Shown here: positions 1 to 7,239 of the stretch, one piece after another | Position numbering within the stretch: position 1 is the stretch's first letter | Layout: each line of letters starts with the position of its first letter | From: Acidimicrobiia bacterium | Lineage (GTDB): Bacteria > Actinomycetota > Acidimicrobiia > Spongiisociales > UBA5794 | Length of the DNA: 45,910 nucleotides | Direction of reading: 5' to 3' | NCBI GenBank assembly: GCA_029939995.1 | Contig: JAOZRW010000016.1 | Location: 1 to 45,910, forward strand | The notes under the pieces: generated by a model | Seen by the model: the letters and a program-made list of their open reading frames with translations, nothing else | Databases searched by the model: none | What the model was told of the DNA's origin: nothing | Translations under genes and position numbers: made by a program

Positions 1-1924
1 TCACCTCGTAGCCGCTCACCGATGACAGGTCGAGCATCGCCGTGTAGGTACCGGCTTCGAGTCCGACGAACTTGTAGAACCCGACCCACGCAATGGTGGC
101 GGTCGTCGCTGTCGCGATGACATTGCCTTCGGCGTCCTTGAGGATCACCTTTGCGCCGTTGAATCCGACCTCGCCGTTGTCCTGGATGCCGTTCTTGTTC
201 GCATCGAGCCAGACGGTGTCGCCCAATTGCGATGTGCCCTCGACGATTGACTTCACCTTGTAGTGAGACGGGTCGGTCGCCGTCACCGTGGTGGTGCCGT
301 AGGTGCCCGTTGCGGTGCCGAAGTTCTCGTAGTCGGCGCTGCCGACCGTACCGGTCTTCTCGCACGATTCTGAGGCACCTGCAGCCAGGTCGTCGATCAC
401 GCAGATATCACCTTCGACGTCATCGGTCACCGTGACGTTGGTGAGATCGACGTTTCCGGTGTTGGTGACCACATACGTCCACGTCACGGGACTGTCGGTG
501 TCGAGCTCGTCGGCGGAGGCCCAATCATCGGCGTCGTTGTCGTTTGTGGCTTTCTCGATTGCGATCGATGGAGCATCCGGTGTCCGTTGTTGGAGCTGGT
601 TGCCGAAGGTGCAAATCACGTGCCCGCCTTCCTTCAACTCCACCGAAATGCTCGCTTTGGTGATGCTGCCCACGGACTCGCCATCGTTGGTCTTGCACCC
701 GGCGTCGACGAACTCCCATCCTTCGCCGAGCGATTCGAGGTTCTCCGCCACGTCATAGGTGCCGGCCTTCAACTCGGTGAAGGTTGTTTCGGCCTCATGA
801 TCTATCGTCGTCAAGGAGAAGGGACCCAGAGTATCGCTCAGGAACTCGAATGTGCCGTTCCCCAACAGGGCGATCTTCTTGATCGTCAACGTCGCCGGTT
901 CCGGTTCCGGTGTGTAGGTGTTGGTGAACGTGCAGGTGACGGTCTCGCCAGCGGCGAGATCGATCGCGGACGGATCTGAACCGTCCGTGCAGGTCGCTGA
1001 TGTCAACGCCCAGTTGTCAGGCACGTTGGTCTCAGAGACCGAGTAGGTGCCGGCGACGAGCGGACCGGAGTCGTTCGTGGCGCCGTCGGTGAGCGTGAAG
1101 TTGCTGCCGTAGTCCGTCGTGAACTCGAACGACTGCAACGAACCATCCGGGTCGGTCTGCTTCTCAACAATGATCTTCCCCGGCTCCGGCTCCGGTGTGT
1201 AGGTGTTGGTGAACGTGCAGGTGACGGTCTCGCCAGCGGCGAGATCGATCGCGGACGGATCTGAACCGTCCGTGCAGGTCGCTGATGTCAACGCCCAGTT
1301 GTCAGGCACGTTGGTCTCAGAGACCGAGTAGGTGCCGGCGACGAGCGGACCGGAGTCGTTCGTGGCGCCGTCGGTGAGCGTGAAGTTGCTGCCGTAGTCC
1401 GTCGTGAACTCGAACGACTGCAACGAACCATCCGGGTCGGTCTGCTTCTCAACAATGATCTTCCCCGGCTCCGGCTCCGGCGACTGTCCTGCGCAGACGA
1501 TCCAGTGGGAGACGGCGGGCTGTTGTCCGCCCGGGTTGAGATTCGCGTAGTAGGGCACGCCGTCGCTCGGATGCGGGTAGATGGCATCATTCCCGTTCGC
1601 TCCCGCCTTTACGACGAGACCTTCCCAGTGGTCGTAGTTGCCGCCGAACCAAGCCGAGTCGTATGGGTTCAAGACGACTGCTTTGCCGCCGTCGGCGAGG
1701 TTTCCGTACGGGGTGGCAGTCGTCGGTGGATCGATCTTCTCACACACCGTCGGGTGCCCGGAGAGGTTCTCGAAGTAGCCCTCCCAGTAGCCCGGATCAT
1801 TGGTGTTGGCCGCTTGCGCGCTGGGAGCTATGGCAGCCACTGCGGCGAACATCAAGGTCGCAAGCGTCATGATCAGCAGTCTTCGAATGTGCCCGTGGTC
1901 ACGAGTCAGCGTTGTAGGAAACAC
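1..1924 (-). CDS. Secreted SpaA/DUF11/SdrD-like repeat surface protein (partial, 3' end outside window)
   Basis: Read on the minus strand, the frame stays open from a GTG at 1924 to the window edge (641 codons). The start is fixed by GGAGG at 1931-1935, 6 nt upstream; an internal ATG at 1870 lacks such a site. Residues 1-38 form a signal peptide (two Arg, a hydrophobic stretch, AQA cleavage site). A unique region follows to about residue 148, then two identical 95-residue prealbumin/SpaA-like units (149-338) joined by PEPEPG linkers. A diverged unit follows, then a DUF11-like stretch (about 450-560, VTNTGNVDLTNVTV), then the start of an SdrD B-type domain (GDTVWLDANKNGIQDNGE) near residue 565. 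This architecture is typical of exported cell-surface or matrix proteins; ligand and anchoring are unknown because the C-terminus is missing. G+C is visibly lower than in the neighbouring genes. Confidence 0.85.
   Translation of the reverse strand, partial: MFPTTLTRDHGHIRRLLIMTLATLMFAAVAAIAPSAQAANTNDPGYWEGYFENLSGHPTVCEKIDPPTTATPYGNLADGGKAVVLNPYDSAWFGGNYDHWEGLVVKAGANGNDAIYPHPSDGVPYYANLNPGGQQPAVSHWIVCAGQSPEPEPGKIIVEKQTDPDGSLQSFEFTTDYGSNFTLTDGATNDSGPLVAGTYSVSETNVPDNWALTSATCTDGSDPSAIDLAAGETVTCTFTNTYTPEPEPGKIIVEKQTDPDGSLQSFEFTTDYGSNFTLTDGATNDSGPLVAGTYSVSETNVPDNWALTSATCTDGSDPSAIDLAAGETVTCTFTNTYTPEPEPATLTIKKIALLGNGTFEFLSDTLGPFSLTTIDHEAETTFTELKAGTYDVAENLESLGEGWEFVDAGCKTNDGESVGSITKASISVELKEGGHVICTFGNQLQQRTPDAPSIAIEKATNDNDADDWASADELDTDSPVTWTYVVTNTGNVDLTNVTVTDDVEGDICVIDDLAAGASESCEKTGTVGSADYENFGTATGTYGTTTVTATDPSHYKVKSIVEGTSQLGDTVWLDANKNGIQDNGEVGFNGAKVILKDAEGNVIATATTATIAWVGFYKFVGLEAGTYTAMLDLSSVSGYEV
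911..1480 (-). repeat. Two perfect tandem 285-bp repeats inside the surface protein gene
   Basis: Copies 911-1195 and 1196-1480 read as identical base for base and each encodes 95 residues, so the reading frame is kept. Each unit contains the VEKQTDPDGSLQSFEF and TCTFTNTYTPEPEP motifs. Identity at synonymous positions points to a very recent duplication or ongoing gene conversion. The true copy number could be higher if the assembly collapsed the array. Confidence 0.95.
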
Positions 1925-2078
1925 CTACTACCTCCATTGTCAGTTCGGAGCCGTCTCGACGGTCTCCCGGTGCTGTGCTGCCAAGCCCCGGCATCACAGC
2001 GTCCGTATCTCATCTCATCTTGTGCGGTTTGGGCAAGAACCTTTGATACACCATTTCCCTTTGCCCAATTCAACCGCA
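1925..2078 (-). promoter_or_regulatory. Structured 5' leader of the surface protein gene (candidate regulatory RNA)
   Basis: Upstream of the GTG, three stem-loops follow one another on the minus-strand RNA. The first pairs 2061-2078 with 2023-2036 (TGCGGTT and TGGGCAA pairing their complements, with a 4-nt GAAT bulge and a 24-nt loop). The second is 1972-2000 (GCTGTG, mismatch, TGCC, 7-nt loop). The third is 1947-1967 (GGAG, bulged A, CCGT, CGAG loop), ending 11 nt before the Shine-Dalgarno. A weak -35/-10 pair (TTGACC at 2108-2113, 18 nt, TAGTTG at 2084-2089) would start the RNA near 2077, just where the first stem begins. I cannot assign it to a known riboswitch class; the 13 nt after the third hairpin hold the ribosome binding site. 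Confidence 0.5.
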
Positions 2079-2134
2079 GTCCTCAACTAGTGGATATGGG
2101 TCGAACGGGTCAATCACTCGTAGTAACCGTACGG

Positions 2135-4132
2135 CTACTCGGGGTGTGCGGCAAGGGTGCTTCGGTTCATCACCGCAGTGTCTAGTTCCCCCGCGGTTAC
2201 TGCGATGGCCGTCGAGTCCCGGCGAAGGGCGATCAGGGCCGCTTCTCTCAGGACTCCTGACAGGTCGGCGAACGACATGTCGACGGTGGTGCCGACGAGA
2301 CGATCCAGGTCGACGTCGTCGGCGAACGGAACGTCGGAGATCTCGAAGAAGGCACGTCTCGCCTCCGGTGCGGGGAGGCCGAGGTGGAGGTGGACCTCGA
2401 GACGACCCGGACGCAGCAGGGCGGGATCGACCAGATCCCGGCGGTTGGTCGCACCGATGACGAACACGTCGCCGCGGTCGGAGACGCCGTCCATCTCGGT
2501 GAGGAGCGCCGCCACCACGGAGTCGGTGACGGAGTTGTTCGAGCTACCCCGCACGGGGGCGAGGGCGTCGATCTCGTCGAAGAACAGGATGGCCGGCGCC
2601 ACGGCCCGTGCACGGGAGAAGACCTCCCGAACTGCCCGCTCCGACTCGCCGACCCACTTGTCGAGAAGCTCCGCTCCCTTGATCGGGAAGAACGCTGCCC
2701 CAGACTCGTGGGCGAGGGCCCGGATCACATACGTCTTCCCCGTCCCCGGGGGCCCATAGAGGAGGAGGCCTCGCGGTGGTTCGATGCCGAGACGGGTGAA
2801 CCGGTCCGGGTCCCGCATCTGCCAGATCACGGACTCGGTGAGGCGCTGCTTGACGTCCGTGAGATTCGCGACGCGGTCGAAGCCGTAACCCGGGATCTCT
2901 CCGGAAGAGATCGTGCCCAGCGAGGGGGTGGTTCCGTCGATGGCGGCCATGACCGTCTCCTGGTCGACCGGTTTCCCCGAGCCGGCCGCTCCTGCCGAGG
3001 CCTGCAGGACGGCGGACACGATGTCGGCGCTGGAGAACCCCGGTGACCGGGTGGCCAGAAGGTTGAAGTCGACGTCGAGGGTTGGCACGCGGGCGAGGGC
3101 TGCCTCGAACAGTCGCTTGCGGCGTTCGAGATCCGGCGGCGGAACGGTGAGGGACCGGGGAAGCAGCGGGCTCTTGGCGAGATCGTCACCGAGTGTCGCC
3201 GTTGAGTGCACGCCGAGCACGCATGCCATACCGGGGCGCTGTGCCACGGCGTCGAGGAACCAACGCATGATCGCCGCTACCTGGTTCTTGAACATGCCTT
3301 CGCTTCCGGCGACGGCGTCGAGACGATCGATGAACAGCACGACGGGAGGGTCGGTGTCCTTGACGGCCCGCTCGAGCAGGGTCAGGAGGCGCTCCGGCTT
3401 GAACACGAGGTCGAGCGAGACGTCGTGCACCGGGACGCCGGCGGCTTCGGCGGCGGCCGTGACCAGCTCGGAGCGACCGCACCCGGCCGGACCCTCGACG
3501 ATGACGCCTGCGACCGAGGGAAGGCCCCAGGAGCGGGGAAGGTTGGAGCGGGATGTGAGGAGGGTGATCCATCCGATGAGTGTCTCGAGTTCGGTGTCGA
3601 GACCGGTGAGCAGGGCGTCGGCGGTGGACGGCGTCTCACCGGCAGGGCGGCCCGTAGGTTGGGTAGCGACTTCGGGTTCTGCGTCGGCCGAATCGTGCAC
3701 AACGGTCCGGTTGCCGACCGTCCCGGCCGGCCCCGGCGTGACCGAGACCACCCGGACGGTTCGCTCTTCGTCTCCGGCCTCACCGTACGAGCCGTGCACG
3801 ATCACGCGGTCGCCTGCGGTTACGACATGGCCCTGGAGGGATCGGGCGAGGTGCCGCGCGTCCAGCCCGTCCGCACCCGACACGACGAGCCTCCTCGCCT
3901 GTGGAACGACCGCTCGTGTGACGTCGATGGAATCGCCGACGCGGATCCCGGCGTTCTCCAGGGCCCGCGGGCCGACCGTGAGGGCGTTCGGTCCCGGAAC
4001 CTCTCCCGGGGAGACGAGGCAGTGCGTGTCGCCCAACTTCACGACGCCACCGCCGGGGAGTCCCATGGCGGCGAGCAACGCTGCGTCGGCTTTGGCGACC
4101 GGATCGGCTCCGGCCCGGATGATGAAACGCAT
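2135..4132 (-). CDS. CDC48/VAT-like tandem AAA ATPase with degenerate D1
   Basis: 665 residues. A double-psi-barrel-like N domain (about 1-130) and a linker precede two AAA modules. D2 is canonical: Walker A GPPGTGKT at 460-467, Walker B ILFFDEIDA at 515-523, ATNRRD sensor region, and arginines in LLRPGR near 577. D1 (about 200-380) is decayed: Walker A reads GPAGCGRS (214-221, Lys replaced by Arg) and Walker B reads VLFIDRLDA (265-273, catalytic Glu replaced by Arg). CDC48-family proteins are hexameric unfoldases; here only the second ring should hydrolyse ATP, which is inference. The ATG at 4132 lies 6 nt after a TACCTT -10 element, suggesting a leaderless mRNA separate from the upstream nuclease gene (56-nt gap). 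Actinobacterial CDC48-like proteins are the closest family I recognise. Confidence 0.88.
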   Translation of the reverse strand: MRFIIRAGADPVAKADAALLAAMGLPGGGVVKLGDTHCLVSPGEVPGPNALTVGPRALENAGIRVGDSIDVTRAVVPQARRLVVSGADGLDARHLARSLQGHVVTAGDRVIVHGSYGEAGDEERTVRVVSVTPGPAGTVGNRTVVHDSADAEPEVATQPTGRPAGETPSTADALLTGLDTELETLIGWITLLTSRSNLPRSWGLPSVAGVIVEGPAGCGRSELVTAAAEAAGVPVHDVSLDLVFKPERLLTLLERAVKDTDPPVVLFIDRLDAVAGSEGMFKNQVAAIMRWFLDAVAQRPGMACVLGVHSTATLGDDLAKSPLLPRSLTVPPPDLERRKRLFEAALARVPTLDVDFNLLATRSPGFSSADIVSAVLQASAGAAGSGKPVDQETVMAAIDGTTPSLGTISSGEIPGYGFDRVANLTDVKQRLTESVIWQMRDPDRFTRLGIEPPRGLLLYGPPGTGKTYVIRALAHESGAAFFPIKGAELLDKWVGESERAVREVFSRARAVAPAILFFDEIDALAPVRGSSNNSVTDSVVAALLTEMDGVSDRGDVFVIGATNRRDLVDPALLRPGRLEVHLHLGLPAPEARRAFFEISDVPFADDVDLDRLVGTTVDMSFADLSGVLREAALIALRRDSTAIAVTAGELDTAVMNRSTLAAHPE

Positions 4133-4138
4133 CCCCCA

Positions 4139-4144
4139 AAGGTA
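4139..4144 (-). promoter_or_regulatory. -10 element (TACCTT), leaderless start of the AAA gene
   Basis: TACCTT fits TAnnnT and ends 6 nt before the ATG at 4132, so transcription would begin at or next to the start codon. No clear -35 was found. Confidence 0.5.
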
Positions 4145-4188
4145 GCGTCGTGTTGTGAGTGAGGGGCGCCCGGGTGTCGATCACCGGG

Positions 4189-5805
4189 TCATGCGAGAGC
4201 CGGGACGGGGCGGACGGGTAGCGAGATCGTCCCCGTGCCCTGGACGATGTGGACGCCATCCCGGTCCAGCCACTTCCAGATGAGGTGGGCTTCTTCCGCC
4301 TCTGCGACGGAGCGGGGCACCTGCGGCACGTCCCCGGCCGGTTCGTGCGCTTCGACCAGCGGCAGGGAGGTTCGCGCGTTCCACGAAGCGACCAGCCTGC
4401 CGTGGCGTACGACGATCCCGTCACCGTCGGCATCCTCCATCCAGACGGTGCCTGCAGCTGCGAGCGCTTGCCATGCTCTTCTCAGCGAAAGGCTTCGGGC
4501 AAAGAAGCGATATCGGTCTCTGGCCTGTGCTGCGTCCTCGAAGCGGCGGTCGGCGGCCAGGCGAAGCATGCGATGGCGGAGCGGTTCGAGCAACTCGGAC
4601 GGGTCGGTGACGATGCCGTGGCGGAGTCGTTCCACGACCGTGTCGTAGGTCGCCTCGTCGGCGTCCCCGCCGCACGGGCAGAGCACCGTCCCGAGTTGCC
4701 CGAAGGTGCAGGCGGCCGTGCGTTTGGTTCCGGTTCCGTTGCATCGTCGGATCGGGACCGCGTCCCAGATGGCATGGACGACCGTCTCCGCAGCTTGCCG
4801 GGATCGATACGGTCCGAGATAGAGGGCGTCGTCGTCCTTCGCCATGCGCACCATCGACAACCGTGGGAAGCGCTCCTTCGTGAGCTTCACCCAGTGTTGA
4901 CTCCTCGGCGGCCGGGACTTGCGGTTGTAGCGGGGACGGTGTTCGGCGATGAGGCGCAGTTCCGTCACCTCGGCTTCGATCTCGGTCGCACATTCCCGGT
5001 GATCGACCCGAACGAGGTCGCGAAGCATCTGGGCTACCGACTTGCGGTCGTCGCCGTAGAAGTACGAGCGAACCCGGCTGCGGAGGTTCTTCGCCTTCCC
5101 GACGTAGATGACGTTCCCGCTGCGGTCGACGAAGAAGTACACGCCCGGCTTGCGGGGAAGATTCCCCGTTAGTTCGATCTTCGAGTAGTGGGCGGATCCT
5201 CGCGCCGTCGGCAGCATCAGCAGATCGTCGAGGTGGGTGACACCGAGCATGCCGGCATGTTCGAGGAGGGACCAGAAGACGTGCGCGGTGGCGACGGCGT
5301 CGTCCAACGCCCGGTGAGTCGGCGGCGTGGGCGCTCGGAAGTGGGCGGCGAGGGTCGAGAGCTTGAGGTTCCGTACATCGGGGCGGACGAGCCGGCGGGC
5401 GAGGCCGAGCGTGTCGATCGTGCGATTGGGGATCTTGTCGTACCCCAGACGCAACGCGGCGGCGTTGAGGAACGACATGTCGAACCGGATGTTGTGGCCG
5501 ACGATCACCGACTGTCCGATGAACTCGAGGAACGAGGGGAGGGCCTCTTCGATCGTCGGAGCTTCGATCACCATCGAGTGTGTGATGCCGGTGAGCACCG
5601 TGATGAATGGGGGAATGTCGGTGCCGGGATTCACGAGCGTTTGGAAAGAGCCCGTCTGCTCGCCCCCGACGAACTTGACGGCGCCGATCTCGGTGATCTC
5701 GCAGTCCGCCGCGGTCGCCCCCGTGGTCTCGAGATCGAGGACGCAGAACGGCACCTCGTGGAGTGGCGCTCCCATGTCTTCGAACGTTCGCTGGCCGGCC
5801 AACAT
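4189..5805 (-). CDS. DnaQ-like 3'-5' exonuclease fused to GIY-YIG/UvrC-like nuclease
   Basis: 538 residues from the ATG at 5805, chosen because GGAGG (5811-5815) lies 5 nt upstream; a longer frame from a TTG at 5853 would run through the promoter and LexA box. The N-terminal DEDDh exonuclease has D24 and E26 (LDLETTG), D109 (HNIRFD), H164 and D169 (HRALDD). A GIY-YIG domain starts at about 218 (GVYFF, then IYVGKAKNLRSR), followed by a Cys cluster (AACTFGQLGTVLCPCGG) and a UVR-like motif (RRFEDAAQARD). The C-terminal RNase H-like endonuclease half of UvrC is absent, so it resembles Cho or the mycobacterial epsilon–UvrC fusions rather than UvrC. The predicted role is incision and resection at damaged DNA. 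The perfect LexA box in its promoter supports SOS control. Confidence 0.9.
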   Translation of the reverse strand: MLAGQRTFEDMGAPLHEVPFCVLDLETTGATAADCEITEIGAVKFVGGEQTGSFQTLVNPGTDIPPFITVLTGITHSMVIEAPTIEEALPSFLEFIGQSVIVGHNIRFDMSFLNAAALRLGYDKIPNRTIDTLGLARRLVRPDVRNLKLSTLAAHFRAPTPPTHRALDDAVATAHVFWSLLEHAGMLGVTHLDDLLMLPTARGSAHYSKIELTGNLPRKPGVYFFVDRSGNVIYVGKAKNLRSRVRSYFYGDDRKSVAQMLRDLVRVDHRECATEIEAEVTELRLIAEHRPRYNRKSRPPRSQHWVKLTKERFPRLSMVRMAKDDDALYLGPYRSRQAAETVVHAIWDAVPIRRCNGTGTKRTAACTFGQLGTVLCPCGGDADEATYDTVVERLRHGIVTDPSELLEPLRHRMLRLAADRRFEDAAQARDRYRFFARSLSLRRAWQALAAAGTVWMEDADGDGIVVRHGRLVASWNARTSLPLVEAHEPAGDVPQVPRSVAEAEEAHLIWKWLDRDGVHIVQGTGTISLPVRPVPALA

Positions 5806-5824
5806 CGGCACCTCCGGGACCGGA

Positions 5825-5853
5825 ACCGTACATCGAACAGACGTTCGATTCAA
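5825..5853 (-). promoter_or_regulatory. Sigma70-type promoter of the DnaQ–GIY-YIG gene
   Basis: On the minus strand TTGAAT (5848-5853), a 17-nt spacer and TACGGT (5825-5830) form a good housekeeping promoter. The spacer contains the LexA box, so repressor and polymerase would compete for the site. Confidence 0.7.
5833..5848. promoter_or_regulatory. LexA (SOS) box
   Basis: TCGAAC-AGAC-GTTCGA is a perfect match to the actinobacterial LexA consensus TCGAAC-N4-GTTCGA. It lies between the -35 and -10 of the minus-strand promoter, 28 nt upstream of the DnaQ–GIY-YIG start codon, and 109 nt upstream of the divergent HNH promoter. Confidence 0.9.
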
Positions 5854-5894
5854 GGAGAGAAGGCAGGCATGATCGTCCAGGAGGGATATTTCTG

Positions 5895-5913
5895 AAGAAT
5901 CTTGAAGATTCTT
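5895..5913. promoter_or_regulatory. 19-bp near-perfect palindrome, possible operator
   Basis: AAGAATCTT-G-AAGATTCTT has two 9-bp arms around one base, is AT-rich in a GC-rich region and sits midway between two divergent damage-type promoters. It has no T-tract, and its minimal loop argues against a hairpin. The regulator is unknown. Confidence 0.5.
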
Positions 5914-5941
5914 TCGGATAGGGCGCGTTTTCGCGCGTTTC

Positions 5942-5963
5942 TGTCACACCCGGCCGGTACGTT
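5942..5963 (+). promoter_or_regulatory. PafBC/RecA-NDp-type promoter of the HNH gene, leaderless
   Basis: TGTCACAC, an 8-nt spacer and TACGTT match the mycobacterial RecA-NDp consensus (tTGTCRgtg-N8-TAnnnT) that PafBC recognises in LexA-independent DNA-damage induction. The -10 ends 6 nt before the ATG at 5970. A sister site with the same spacing lies at 29941-29962. Confidence 0.75.
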
Positions 5964-5969
5964 GTTGGC

Positions 5970-7226
5970 ATGTTGGAAGAGCACATCGACACCATCCCCG
6001 CCGGGCTGGATTCCATGGAGCCGGGTCCGGTGCTGGCCGGGTTCCTTGCCTCGATCGATGTGGCCCGGGTGTCGGCGTACGACCGTATCGTCGTGTTGCG
6101 AGCTCATCAGCGGATGGCCTCGCACTATCAGGCGCGGGTGTACCGGGACATGGCGGCCGTCGTCGATGTGATGTCGGAAGAGGAACCCACTCCCGAATTC
6201 GCCGCCGATGCGGCGGCTGCCGAGATACGGGCCGCCCTCCGGCTCACCCGTCGCGCCGCCGACACGGAGCTCGCCTTCGCCCTCGACCTGGAGCGGCGAC
6301 TGCCCCGGTTGGCTTCCCTGCTCTCGTCGGGGGACATCGATGCGAGACGGGCCAGGGTCATCGAGCGCTCGACGGTCCACTTGACCGACGGAGCGGCACG
6401 TCTCGTCGTAGACCGGATCGCTGATGTAGCTCCCCAACTGACGACCGGGCAGCTCGCCGCCAGGATCCGTCGCCTGTGCATCGAGGCTGCTCCGGAACAG
6501 GCTGCCGATCGGTTTCGGCGGGCTGTCGAGGATCGGCGCGTCGTCGTCGAGCCCAATGAATCCGGAACCGCCAACCTCATGGGCCTGGATCTGACGCCCG
6601 ATCGTGTCGCTGCGATCAGCCGACGGATCAACGCGATGGCCCGGACGATGAGGGGCGGCGGTGAGACCCGGACCATGGATCAGCTGCGGGCCGACGTGTT
6701 CATGGACCTGTTGTCCGGCAAGGTGTCGGCCGGTTGCGACACCATGCCGGCCGGCGTCGTCGATATCCGCGTCGATCTCGACACTCTGATCGGCCTCAGC
6801 GAGCACCCCGGTGAGTTGGCGGGCTACGGACCCGTGATCGCAGACCTCGCCAGGAAGATCGCCGAGGATGGGCTCGATGCCGAATGGCGCTACACGATCA
6901 CCGACACTGCGAGTGGAAATCCCGTCGCGAACGGCATGACGCGGCGGAGACCGACTGCCGGCCAACGTCGGAGTGTCGAGAGCCGGGATCTCACGTGTGT
7001 CTTCCCCGGATGCCGTATGCCCGCGACCGACTGCGATCTCGATCACTCGATCCCATGGGCGCAGGGTGGGCCGACCGACGAAGAGCATCTCGCTCCGTTG
7101 TGCCGACACGATCACATCACCGTCCGCCACGGTGCCGGGTGGGGCTACCGGCGACTTCCCGGCGGCGGCTACCGGTGGACGAGCCGACTCGGCCACACCT
7201 ACACATCGATCCGGCGACCACCCTGA
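5970..7226 (+). CDS. DUF222 (13E12-repeat) HNH endonuclease
   Basis: 418 residues. The N-terminal helical DUF222 region (about 1-300) is followed by an HNH nuclease domain at about 335-395 with paired cysteines (CVFPGC), the CDLDH metal/catalytic motif, WAQGGPT and LAPLCRHDH. Such proteins form large paralogous families in actinobacteria; their substrates are poorly defined and some descend from mobile elements. The ATG starts 6 nt after the -10 of a PafBC-type promoter with no Shine-Dalgarno between, so the mRNA is probably leaderless and damage-inducible. The gene is divergent from the SOS-controlled nuclease and convergent with the TrmH gene (13-nt gap). Confidence 0.9.
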   Translation: MLEEHIDTIPAGLDSMEPGPVLAGFLASIDVARVSAYDRIVVLRAHQRMASHYQARVYRDMAAVVDVMSEEEPTPEFAADAAAAEIRAALRLTRRAADTELAFALDLERRLPRLASLLSSGDIDARRARVIERSTVHLTDGAARLVVDRIADVAPQLTTGQLAARIRRLCIEAAPEQAADRFRRAVEDRRVVVEPNESGTANLMGLDLTPDRVAAISRRINAMARTMRGGGETRTMDQLRADVFMDLLSGKVSAGCDTMPAGVVDIRVDLDTLIGLSEHPGELAGYGPVIADLARKIAEDGLDAEWRYTITDTASGNPVANGMTRRRPTAGQRRSVESRDLTCVFPGCRMPATDCDLDHSIPWAQGGPTDEEHLAPLCRHDHITVRHGAGWGYRRLPGGGYRWTSRLGHTYTSIRRPP

Positions 7227-7239
7227 CGGGCCGGCGACG

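Noticed and set aside
911-1480. Tandem repeat as a CRISPR array or mobile element
   Set aside because: Units are 285 bp, contiguous without spacers, in frame and part of a protein-domain array.
1937-2078. Known c-di-GMP (GEMM), ydaO, SAM or cobalamin riboswitch in the surface-protein leader
   Set aside because: I compared the remembered conserved cores and found no convincing match, so no class is named.
5771-5780. Second LexA-like site (TCGAACGTTCG) near the DnaQ–GIY-YIG start
   Set aside because: The half-sites lack the required four-base spacer and it lies inside the coding sequence.
5806-5853. Extended N-terminus of the DnaQ–GIY-YIG protein from a TTG at 5853
   Set aside because: It would run through the -35, LexA box and -10; the ATG at 5805 has a GGAGG at correct spacing.
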